64,000 bases of DNA, taken from positions 1 to 64,000 of the forward strand of contig NZ_RHNN01000022.1 of assembly GCF_003946245.1 (NCBI RefSeq). Direction: 5' to 3'. The notes under the pieces were generated by a model. That model was not told the origin of the DNA. It saw nothing but the letters and a program-made list of their open reading frames with translations, and ran no database searches. Below, piece by piece: positions 51,612 through 59,613 of the stretch (positions are counted from its first letter, which is position 1; every line of letters starts with the position of its first letter). Both the position numbers and the translations under genes were made by a program. The DNA comes from Levilactobacillus cerevisiae. GTDB taxonomy: Bacteria > Bacillota > Bacilli > Lactobacillales > Lactobacillaceae.

Positions 51612-52592
51612 CTAAAGGTTCTGTAAGACCATGATAATTGGGACGACGATGATGAAGAGCACAGATGTGGAAACCACGATGTTCGTTGCAAACTTCACGT
51701 CGCTGTGGTACGTATTTGCTAAGATTGGCAGTACGGCCAAAGATGGTGTTGCGGCTTGAATAATCAGCGTTTGTTGGAAGACCCCGCCAATGTGAACACC
51801 CACGTGGAGGCCACAGAAGATGATGATTGCCATAATGATTGGGGAAACGACGAAGCGGCCCAGCAGGGTGCTGATCACGTTGCCGTCAAAGCGCATGTTG
51901 AGAATCCCAAAGCGCTTCAACATAATCCCAATGTAAATCAATGATAGCGGTGTTACCAGCGCACCAATGTCCGTTAAGGCAGTGGTGGCGAAGGTCAATT
52001 TCATCAGGCCACTTTCCCAGCCCGGAATGTAAATGAATGGCAGGGAGATAATGAAGCCCCAGAGTGGCGTTGGAATCAAGTGGTGCCAGTCAAAACTGGC
52101 TTTGTTACCGCCGTCACGGTCAATTGTGGGGTCATCCCCAGCAATTACCCAAACACCTAACGTCCAGATAATAACCGTGTTAACGATGTAGTACGTCAGT
52201 AAGTAAGGCACGGAGACTTGGCCAAACAGTGCGACGTTCAAAGGCATCCCAATGAACACGGTGTTGGCACCGTTAATCGCCGTCATCATCAAGCCACGGC
52301 GACCACGAGGAACGTGAACGACCCGAACGAAGGCCCAAGCAACCAAGTAACCGACCAGAATGGAGATGATCGTGTAAATAACCCCGGTTGACAGCGTAGC
52401 CAATTTCGATGGGTTGAAGAATTTCATCATTGCCATGAAGATTGACGCTGGCAAAGAAATTTGCATAATTAATTTTGACAGTGAGCCGGAGAATTTTTCA
52501 TCGAACCAGCCCTTTTGTTGGCCGTAATAACCCACAGCGATCATCAGAACAATTGCGAGGACACTTTGAATTGACGTTAAGAAAATACTCAT
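51612..52592 (-). CDS. AEC-family citrate/malate permease
   Basis: 326 residues, about ten helices, AEC fold with ANTVFIGMPLNVALFG. Position between malic enzyme and citC says it imports citrate (or exchanges citrate with a metabolic end product such as lactate or acetate). Many lactic bacteria use a 2HCT CitP here instead, so the AEC choice is notable. Not related in operon to the AEC gene at 34.9 kb. Confidence 0.82.
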   Translation of the reverse strand: MSIFLTSIQSVLAIVLMIAVGYYGQQKGWFDEKFSGSLSKLIMQISLPASIFMAMMKFFNPSKLATLSTGVIYTIISILVGYLVAWAFVRVVHVPRGRRGLMMTAINGANTVFIGMPLNVALFGQVSVPYLLTYYIVNTVIIWTLGVWVIAGDDPTIDRDGGNKASFDWHHLIPTPLWGFIISLPFIYIPGWESGLMKLTFATTALTDIGALVTPLSLIYIGIMLKRFGILNMRFDGNVISTLLGRFVVSPIIMAIIIFCGLHVGVHIGGVFQQTLIIQAATPSLAVLPILANTYHSDVKFATNIVVSTSVLFIIVVPIIMVLQNL

Positions 52593-52618
52593 AAGACTAA
52601 ACTTCCTTTATCAGCAAT

Positions 52619-53761
52619 TTATTTTGCGGCAGCCATGATGGCTTTGGTAACGGTTGCGACAACCCCTTCGTCAAAGACGCCTGGCACGATGCGGTCAGCG
52701 GTTGGTTGGGCAACGAGGCTGGCCAATGCTTTGGCAGCTGTGGCTTCGATGTCGAGATCGACGCGCTTCAAACCACTTCTGAGCAGGCCCTTAAACAATC
52801 CAGGGAAGACTAAGATGTTGTTAACTTGGTTGGCGTATTGGCTAGAACCAGTAGCGATGACCTTGGCACCAGCATCAGCGGCGACTTGGGGGTCAATTTC
52901 TGGCTTAGGATTTGCTAACGCGAAGATGATGGGATCCGCGGCCATCCGCTTGACTTGGTCGGCAGAGAGCACGTCGGCGTCGGACAGGCCAATGAAGACG
53001 TCCTGACCGTCGATGATGTCATCGAGCGTGGTGCCGGTCACGTCTAAGCCAATTTGCTTGGCCAGGCCGGTTTGATAGGCGTTGTAGCCGGTTGAATCGG
53101 GTTGAACGACCCCGTCGATATCGACTAAGGTAATGTTGTTCATCCCAATCCCGTTCAGCAGCTTGGCGGTGGCAACCCCAGAAGCGCCAACACCATTTAA
53201 GACAACCTTCAAGTCCTTCAGAGGCTTGTTTACAACCTTGGCGGCATTGATCAACCCGGCAAGAACAACAATGGCTGTCCCCTCTTGGTCATCATGGTAA
53301 ACGGGGATGTCTAACTGTGCGGCCAGCTGCTCTTCAATTTCAAAGCAACGGGGTGCGGCGATATCTTCCAGGTGAACCCCGGCAAATGAAAGGGATAAGT
53401 TCTTGATGGATTTGACGAAATCGTCGACTGGCACCTGGTTGACGGCCAATGGTAAGGCATTGACGCCAGCTAAGTCCTTGTATAAGAGTGCTTTGCCTTC
53501 AACAACTGGTAGCCCACCGGCAGGACCGATGTTCCCCAGGCCCAAGACGGCTGAACCATCGGTGACGACGGCAACTAACTTACCGCTCATGGTCAATTTA
53601 TCCTTCAATTCAGGATTCTGTTCAATGGCCTTAGAAATCTGGGCAACACCTGGTGTGTAAGCCTTTCCGAGGTCGGTCTTGTTCTTGACGGCCATTTCGG
53701 CGCCAATCTCAAGTACCCCCGTATTTTCCTCATGGAGCTCAACAATCTCATCCTTGTCCAT
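52619..53761 (-). CDS. citM: Malic enzyme-type oxaloacetate decarboxylase
   Basis: The ATG at 53761 is used: the ribosome binding site AGAAAGGA lies nine bases upstream of it but touches the upstream ATG. 380 residues. Features: YTPGVAQI near residue 38, VVTDGSAVLGLGNIG, PVYHDDQEGTA (metal) and NGVGASGVATAKLL (nucleotide). In citrate clusters of this type it decarboxylates oxaloacetate to pyruvate and can act on malate. First gene of the operon after the promoter at 53.85 kb. Confidence 0.92.
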   Translation of the reverse strand: MDKDEIVELHEENTGVLEIGAEMAVKNKTDLGKAYTPGVAQISKAIEQNPELKDKLTMSGKLVAVVTDGSAVLGLGNIGPAGGLPVVEGKALLYKDLAGVNALPLAVNQVPVDDFVKSIKNLSLSFAGVHLEDIAAPRCFEIEEQLAAQLDIPVYHDDQEGTAIVVLAGLINAAKVVNKPLKDLKVVLNGVGASGVATAKLLNGIGMNNITLVDIDGVVQPDSTGYNAYQTGLAKQIGLDVTGTTLDDIIDGQDVFIGLSDADVLSADQVKRMAADPIIFALANPKPEIDPQVAADAGAKVIATGSSQYANQVNNILVFPGLFKGLLRSGLKRVDLDIEATAAKALASLVAQPTADRIVPGVFDEGVVATVTKAIMAAAK

Positions 53762-53834
53762 TAAGTTCATTCCTTTCTATTTCCACATCTAAATTTTACG
53801 TAATGACTATCTCGTGTATCTTTTAACAAGGCTC

Positions 53835-53863
53835 ATCTTACTCGCATTTTTTAAATATTGCAA
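53835..53863 (-). promoter_or_regulatory. Predicted citrate operon promoter
   Basis: Minus-strand -35 TTGCAA (53858-53863) and -10 TAAGAT (53835-53840), 17 bases apart, 74 bases before citM. The adjacent 53864-53930 is very AT-rich, as are known CitI operators. Confidence 0.65.
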
Positions 53864-54378
53864 ATTTTTATTTTATTTTTGACATATTTAAAAACATTCG
53901 TTTAAAATGTTAAAATAAGTGAAGCCGTTTTAAGCAAAGTTGGCCTATTTAACAATTTTCACGATAATTTAGCCACCGTTTCACCGGTTTTGACGTCAAT
54001 CAGCCAGTCACTTCACGAGTTGCCCAGCTAAATCATAGTTGCTTGCAGGGTTGGCGATACCCAAAGTACTCGCCTTAGTTCCGCTTCCTGCCAAACCAAC
54101 TCACACCCCAGGTTAATTGCTAAAATGGTATACTTACTTTTGTGTAGGCTGGAGAGCGTAACCTTACTCTGAAGATTTCTTTCATCTTACTCGCAGATAT
54201 GAGCTGAAATGGTACTGAGCCATGTTTGCTGGCCTTTCGAGTCACGCTGACGCTCTCGTAGTAGCGTGTTCTTGGCGACCGCAGTGCGGACCAACGCAAC
54301 TCGATTAACTAATAATGACTGTCATAAATCACTTAACTTTTCACATAAAAATTTGAACTCATAGTGGAGGACTGCAGT
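53864..54378. other. Divergent control region of citrate operon and citI
   Basis: About 500 bases. The first 70 are AT-rich and a likely CitI binding area. The remainder has no convincing gene or family A/B element. A short minus-strand stretch encoding DWLIDVKTGETVAKLS, stop (near 53970-54020) could be a relic, but support is weak. Confidence 0.45.
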
Positions 54379-55332
54379 ATGGAAAATAATTTAACCCATG
54401 AGGAACTGCTCGTTTTGATTGCGCAGGATTACTACTACGGTAGCCTGCCCATCTCGGATATTGCCCGTAAATATAATCTGAGCCGTTACCTCATCACCAA
54501 GGACCTCGACGAAGCGCTCAAGGCCGGCATTGTTTCCATCCAAATCAACGCCCCCGTGGCGCGAAACTTTCAATTGGAAACGGAATTTAAAAAGGCGTTT
54601 GATATTCCCCACGTCGCCATTCTCCGCGGCGATGGTAATTCCGACACGAACGCCAGCAACATCGTCGTTTACGCAGCGGAACGCATCGAACAGCTGATCA
54701 CCGAAAGCCACGTGGTCGGCCTGGCCTGGGGCAGCACGGTCCACAGTATCATCGACCATTTCAAATCGAAACTACAAGAGGACCTAACGTTCACCCAATT
54801 CGTCGGTGAGAATATGAAATACAACTCGCGGACTGGTTCCACCCGGATGGTCGAACACGCGGCCTCGCGCTTTGAGGCTGACTACGTGACGTTGCCGGCC
54901 CCGCTGTACGTGACCAACCAAACGGTTCACGACCTCCTGCCGAAAGAGCCCGCCCTCCAACGGACGATGGTGATTGCCTCACGGATGGACATGTTATTCT
55001 GTGGGATTGGCACGATTTCATCGATCGACTCGATTCCCATTTGGAAGACGGCCAAGGACCAGATTTTCCCCGGCGTTGATACCAGCCAGATTGCGGGTAT
55101 GCTGTTCGGCCGGCCCTATGACATTCACGGAAACTTTTTGATTCCGGAAAAGGACACCGTCGTCGGCATCTCAATCGACGAAGTATTAGCGACTCCCCGC
55201 CGTTTTGCCGTGATCAAGAGCAAGTTTAAGACCTATGCGGCACTGGGCGCGTTGCGAGGAAAATTGTTGACGGATCTCGTGATCGACGAAGGGATCGCCC
55301 AACGGATTTTGACTGCGAACAAAGAAGTTTAA
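54379..55332 (+). CDS. citI: CitI-like SorC/DeoR-family regulator
   Basis: ATG at 54379 following GTGGAGG. 317 residues: an N-terminal helix-turn-helix (LPISDIARKYNLSRYLITKDL, residues 22-42) and a C-terminal SorC sugar-binding-like domain with GLAWGSTV and GIGTISS. It lies divergent to the citrate operon as does CitI in Weissella/Leuconostoc, where it activates both promoters on binding citrate. Activation here is inferred by family and position. Confidence 0.88.
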   Translation: MENNLTHEELLVLIAQDYYYGSLPISDIARKYNLSRYLITKDLDEALKAGIVSIQINAPVARNFQLETEFKKAFDIPHVAILRGDGNSDTNASNIVVYAAERIEQLITESHVVGLAWGSTVHSIIDHFKSKLQEDLTFTQFVGENMKYNSRTGSTRMVEHAASRFEADYVTLPAPLYVTNQTVHDLLPKEPALQRTMVIASRMDMLFCGIGTISSIDSIPIWKTAKDQIFPGVDTSQIAGMLFGRPYDIHGNFLIPEKDTVVGISIDEVLATPRRFAVIKSKFKTYAALGALRGKLLTDLVIDEGIAQRILTANKEV

Positions 55333-55341
55333 GCGCAAATG

Positions 55342-55394
55342 AAAAAGGTATCAGGTGACGCCCCTATTCCTGGGAAATCAGCTGATACCTTTTC
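55342..55394. terminator. Bidirectional terminator
   Basis: AAAAAGGTATCAG pairs with CTGATACCTTTT, between citI and the convergent hydrolase gene. Confidence 0.8.
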
Positions 55395-55410
55395 TGTTCA
55401 GATAACATTT

Positions 55411-56193
55411 TTAAAGTGTCTTCAAAAAGTCCAATAGAATCTGGTTGAATGCCGCTGGCTGTTCCGCCATGACCACGTGACCGGCATGGGGCACCACTTT
55501 TGCCGTGCCGTTGTGCGCCATGCCCGCACTGGCCGCCGCAAAGTCACTGTTAAAGTACGGCGACTCCTGCCCAGCCACGATTAGGAGTGGCGCCTGCAAA
55601 TGAATCAACACATCTCGCCAATCCTGGGCGGCGTGGTCAATCAATAAGGGCACGTTCATTGCTGCATCATACGGATGGGCCGCACTGGCCGCCTTAACCT
55701 GGGCGTAGACGGCATCGTCAATGGGACCCGCTGTTGATTTTCCAAGTGGTGCCATCAACAGGGCCGGGAAGGTTTCCCATGTGAGGTCCTTAAAACCGTA
55801 TGACCAGCCCTCTTCCGCCACCATTTTAGGACTCTGGTCAACGTCGATGACGGCCTTGACCCGCTGCTCACCAAATAATGAGAGGTAGGCAAAGAAGGTC
55901 GCTGCACCCAACGAATTGCCCAGTAAAATAACCTGATCCAACTCAAGCTCATCCATGAGTTCCGCCACGTCCATGGCATGCCGAGTAATTCGCCGACCAT
56001 AAATCGTGTGCGCCGAGGCCCCCTGGTTACGGGCGTCAAGGTTGATGACCCGATAACCGGCCGCGATTAGGCGGGGAATCTGGGCCGCCCAAATGACACG
56101 ACTGCCACCAATCCCGGTCAGAATAACAATGGGTACGCCCGTCCCTTCATCGTCATAACTTAAGGTCACACCATCATTTGTTTTAAACTGCAT
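55411..56193 (-). CDS. Alpha/beta hydrolase
   Basis: 260 residues. Nucleophile elbow GNSLGA near residue 95 and a final HAGHV (His), with an acidic residue in the LLIVAGQESPYF region. Oxyanion hole motif LTGIGG near residue 25. A serine hydrolase of the esterase/haloperoxidase group; substrate unknown. ATG after AAAAGGGG. Upstream is the tandem repeat array. Confidence 0.88.
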   Translation of the reverse strand: MQFKTNDGVTLSYDDEGTGVPIVILTGIGGSRVIWAAQIPRLIAAGYRVINLDARNQGASAHTIYGRRITRHAMDVAELMDELELDQVILLGNSLGAATFFAYLSLFGEQRVKAVIDVDQSPKMVAEEGWSYGFKDLTWETFPALLMAPLGKSTAGPIDDAVYAQVKAASAAHPYDAAMNVPLLIDHAAQDWRDVLIHLQAPLLIVAGQESPYFNSDFAAASAGMAHNGTAKVVPHAGHVVMAEQPAAFNQILLDFLKTL

Positions 56194-56320
56194 TTGTCGC
56201 CGCCCCTTTTCAAATTGTCATTTAGTTTACGGCTAACTGCCGTGGGGGTCAAGCTGACGGTGTGGGGTGATGGGATTACTATTTTTTTGAGTAGGCATCT
56301 AATTTTCACTCTAGCTCATC

Positions 56321-56520
56321 AACTCTACTTCAAGCTCACCAATTCTACTTCAAGCTCACCAATTCTACTTCAAGCTCACCAATTCTACTTCAAGCTCACC
56401 AATTCTACTTCAAGCTCACCAATTCTACTTCAAGCTCACCAATTCTACTTCAAGCTCACCAATTCTACTTCAAGCTCACCAATTCTACTTCAAGTTCACC
56501 AATTCTACTTCAAGCTCACC
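56321..56520. repeat. 20-bp tandem repeat array, ten units
   Basis: Unit AATTCTACTTCAAGCTCACC repeated ten times head to tail without spacers. The first unit has two changes (AACTCTACTTC..., C for T) and one later unit has AAGTTC. Degenerate partial units flank both ends. It lies between the stop of the helicase gene and the start region of the hydrolase, so it would be in the leader or 3' region of either. The length is not a multiple of three per unit, so it is not coding. Confidence 0.9.
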
Positions 56521-56591
56521 ACACCGTACTTGTCATCATATTCACCACAAGTCTCTTAGTTCCACTTCCACTTCACTTCCCCAACCATTCC

Positions 56592-59366
56592 TTAAAACAA
56601 CCGCGGTTCCTCATTCAAAAAGACTTTCAAAAATCGTTCCGCCAACTGTGAACTGTCAAATTCCAGCGCGGAACTTTCCTGTGCATGAAAGAGGAGTTGC
56701 TGGTAATCGTACCAGACTGCTTTACCATCAATAATTAACGTGTTTAACGCCTGCGAACTTTCGACAATTTTCACATCCCGCAAGTCTTTGCATGCCTGCA
56801 AAACCTTCGGCAAGCACACTACTGTCACCTTTGGCCCTTGCAATTTCTTCAAAAAGCCAATGATGGCTGGATGATCTGACGTTACTCCCACAACAATTCC
56901 AGTCGCGCTGTTTTGAATGTCGGCTTGTAGTTTCCCTAAACCTGGTTTTCCACTTCTGAATTGTACAACGGATTGCGCTTCATTGGATTTAATTTGATAG
57001 TGAAGTTCACGGTAGGTTTTTTGCCGCTTCTGATACATTTTCGCCAGCATCGGAACAAATAAATCGACGTAGTCATAAACAATCAGGTCGGATTTATTTT
57101 CTAAATCCCGATTCAACCGTCCTAAATACTGCTCAACGCTCCCCTTCCAGGAAACTGGCATTGCCAACAGTAACGTATCTATTGTATGAACGTCAAACCC
57201 CTCACCCACGTAACTTCCTGTCGCCAAGATTACGTAGGGTGTCTGACACGCCTTGATCTCTTGAATGTTTTGTTGATTGATCTTAGGTTTCTGTCTACCA
57301 GACAACTCAAAAACCACTAACTCTGACTGTGAGCTTAATGCCAACTTCAATATATCAATTTGCTCCAGCCGTTGCGTCAACACCAGTTGGTGCTTCCCTT
57401 GTTTGAAGTTAGCTAGAATATCTGTCGCAATCAATTGATTGCGATCACGGTCATTAATCATTGCCTCATAGTTGTCCTGCATGCTATTTTGATTCATCAC
57501 ACCCCCGTTTAACTCACCCATACTAGTCGTTCGTAAGACAACGGTTCGATTCGTTTTAAGCAATTGCTTTTCATCGGTTTTCGCTGTTTGATAAGCAATT
57601 TTTCCCGCACGCATAAAGATGATTGGGTCCCAACCATCCCGACGATACGGCGTGGCAGACAATCCATAGATATATCGTGCTGGGGATTGCTTAATCACCT
57701 CGTCAAAGGTCACAGCGGCTAAGTGATGGACTTCATCCACAATAACCATTCCATAATGATTTAAAAACTCAGGGAGGTTAGCCATCCGACTCAGCGTTTG
57801 AACCGTTGCGACATCTACTAATCGACTAGCGGATTTATGATTACCAAAATAAGTACCAATCACGGACTTTTTCTTCTTCCGGCCCGTCTTGGTCAGCTCG
57901 ACCCAGGGCTCATCCGTAATCGTTAGAAATTGTTGTAACTGCTGACACCACTGATGAGCCAATTCACGATTATTCACAATAATTAGAGTGCTCACAGCCC
58001 GCTCGGCAATTAAACTGGCAGCAATGACCGTCTTACCAAATCCGGTTCTAGCAGCCAGGACGCCCATGTTCTGGGACAATAAAGCTTTCTGTGCCGCAAG
58101 CTGGTCGGGTCGGAGTTCTCCCTTAAAACTCACATGTAGTGATTGCCCTGCCTCAGTCTCATCAATAAACTCCGGTTGTGGTAGCCGGTCTGTCAAAAAC
58201 CACTCAATGCCACGCGGTAAAACTAAGTACTTTTCTTGATGACTCGCCAATGAAACGTACCGTGGCGTGTCCCAAGTACTGAACCGTTGCTTTTGCTTTT
58301 GATAAAAGTCAGGATTATTAAACGTCGCTGCCCAGCGCAATGCGTTGACCTGACTGGCATTCAATTCGGTCATATCAATGTATAGCTGATCACGGCGAAT
58401 AATTTTCACACCAGGCTTGATGGCTAACAAGTCATCCTTTAACAAATCCGGTTCATATGTGTCCAATTGCTGGAAAAGTCTAAAGGTATTTCCCTCTTCC
58501 AGTTTGGCAATCGCAGCCTTGACCAATCTTTCATCCACCAATTTTATCTGTGCTAAAAAAGTCCACTGGTTTGGGTATGGCTTGAAATCTCCATCAATGA
58601 ATAAACTATTCCCCAACTTGACGCGTTGATACTGTAACGACGCCGCAATCAGGTTACCAAAGCCTTTCTGCGTCAAATGATCCTGACTTGGAAACAATCG
58701 GTCAAAGGCTGAGAATGAGATATCAGGATTAATAGCCATCGCTCGTTTTAAAATGGCTTGGCCTAATTGACGCGCTAACTCCGCCACAATCTTATGTGCA
58801 AAGAAGATCCACAAATGTGCGCCATTCCCTGACTGAGAACGCTCAACCGCCACGGAAATAGTCGCCTGATGGCAGACCTTGCATAACGACTTTGTGATCT
58901 CTTGCCAATTATGCTTATCAACATCAATCACTAAGAAATTGGTTGTATCATCCTTTAGCAACGGGTATAGCCCGATGAAAATTTTTCCTTTTAGATGTTC
59001 CCTTACAACTTCATCAGTCAGCGGCAACAGATCATCACGGTTGGGCCGACCGTCGATAAAACCAGTGGCTGGGCTGTATACATCCTTCTGGGCCTTCTTG
59101 TTGTAATACCGTTTAGCGTAAATATCAGACCGAGCATTAAATCGTGAGCGATAGAGTTCAATCTTCTGCTGACTAGTCAATCCAACTTCACGAACCGGCT
59201 CATCGACCACAACCACTCGCTGCTCAAAGCTACTGAGTGGCTCCACCATAATTTCTTGCGTCTGGCAGACAATATAGACCGCCTCCTTCTCGCCAGTGAG
59301 GCGATTCGTGGCGATAGCTTTCAAGCGATATTGATTACCTGCAGCATCCTGATATTGCCAGTCCAA
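56592..59366 (-). CDS. AEP primase-SF2 helicase protein with degenerate PLD domain (TOTE-like)
   Basis: 924 residues from a TTG start with AGGAGG. An archaeo-eukaryotic primase-like domain (about 70-330) has FLVIDVD (near 145), SGNGAHLWIFF (near 180) and FPSQDHLTQKGFGNLI. A superfamily 2 helicase follows: RTGFGKT near 440, DEVHH near 542, SATPYR and QYLGRLNRD. The last 130 residues align with PLD nucleases, but HxK and the Asp-Gly-Ser-Asn motif are absent (LIIDGKAVWYD near 881). Such fusions occur in putative conflict systems. Function here is inferred. Confidence 0.8.
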   Translation of the reverse strand: MDWQYQDAAGNQYRLKAIATNRLTGEKEAVYIVCQTQEIMVEPLSSFEQRVVVVDEPVREVGLTSQQKIELYRSRFNARSDIYAKRYYNKKAQKDVYSPATGFIDGRPNRDDLLPLTDEVVREHLKGKIFIGLYPLLKDDTTNFLVIDVDKHNWQEITKSLCKVCHQATISVAVERSQSGNGAHLWIFFAHKIVAELARQLGQAILKRAMAINPDISFSAFDRLFPSQDHLTQKGFGNLIAASLQYQRVKLGNSLFIDGDFKPYPNQWTFLAQIKLVDERLVKAAIAKLEEGNTFRLFQQLDTYEPDLLKDDLLAIKPGVKIIRRDQLYIDMTELNASQVNALRWAATFNNPDFYQKQKQRFSTWDTPRYVSLASHQEKYLVLPRGIEWFLTDRLPQPEFIDETEAGQSLHVSFKGELRPDQLAAQKALLSQNMGVLAARTGFGKTVIAASLIAERAVSTLIIVNNRELAHQWCQQLQQFLTITDEPWVELTKTGRKKKKSVIGTYFGNHKSASRLVDVATVQTLSRMANLPEFLNHYGMVIVDEVHHLAAVTFDEVIKQSPARYIYGLSATPYRRDGWDPIIFMRAGKIAYQTAKTDEKQLLKTNRTVVLRTTSMGELNGGVMNQNSMQDNYEAMINDRDRNQLIATDILANFKQGKHQLVLTQRLEQIDILKLALSSQSELVVFELSGRQKPKINQQNIQEIKACQTPYVILATGSYVGEGFDVHTIDTLLLAMPVSWKGSVEQYLGRLNRDLENKSDLIVYDYVDLFVPMLAKMYQKRQKTYRELHYQIKSNEAQSVVQFRSGKPGLGKLQADIQNSATGIVVGVTSDHPAIIGFLKKLQGPKVTVVCLPKVLQACKDLRDVKIVESSQALNTLIIDGKAVWYDYQQLLFHAQESSALEFDSSQLAERFLKVFLNEEPRLF

Positions 59367-59401
59367 ATGGCATCCTCCTCAATTTAAATCGTTGCTTTGA
59401 T

Positions 59402-59415
59402 TGTAAACGATTACA
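59402..59415. promoter_or_regulatory. Perfect cre site between helicase and GH31 genes
   Basis: TGTAAACGATTACA matches the CcpA consensus TGWAANCGNTNWCA at every position. It is 36 bases before the helicase start codon and 199 bases before the alpha-glucosidase, so it may serve the helicase promoter, the sugar gene or both. Confidence 0.75.
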
Positions 59416-59554
59416 GCACGCTAAGACATCTTTTTATTAATGATTGTCGCTAAAAGTGGTAACTAACTGTCATTTAAGACGGTCAGTCAACAGATTTTTC
59501 AGATTTATCTGTTAAAGGTCTCAAAATATTGACGACCACCAGAACCAACTATCT

Positions 59555-59583
59555 CTTACATCGCTCCCACAAAGTCCTATAAT
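59555..59583 (+). promoter_or_regulatory. Predicted promoter of the alpha-glucosidase gene
   Basis: -35 CTTACA (59555-59560) and -10 TATAAT (59578-59583) with a 17-base spacer, 31 bases before the ATG. Confidence 0.6.
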
Positions 59584-59613
59584 AAAGTCAGCGAAAAAAA
59601 GGAGAACCCACCA

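Noticed and set aside
56321-56520. CRISPR array
   Set aside because: Repeats are 20 bp, contiguous and without unique spacers, and no cas gene is near. It is a simple tandem repeat.
56194-56559. Repeat-rich protein over the tandem array
   Set aside because: The 20-bp unit is not a multiple of three and the frame has no ribosome binding site; the peptide pattern is a by-product of the repeat.
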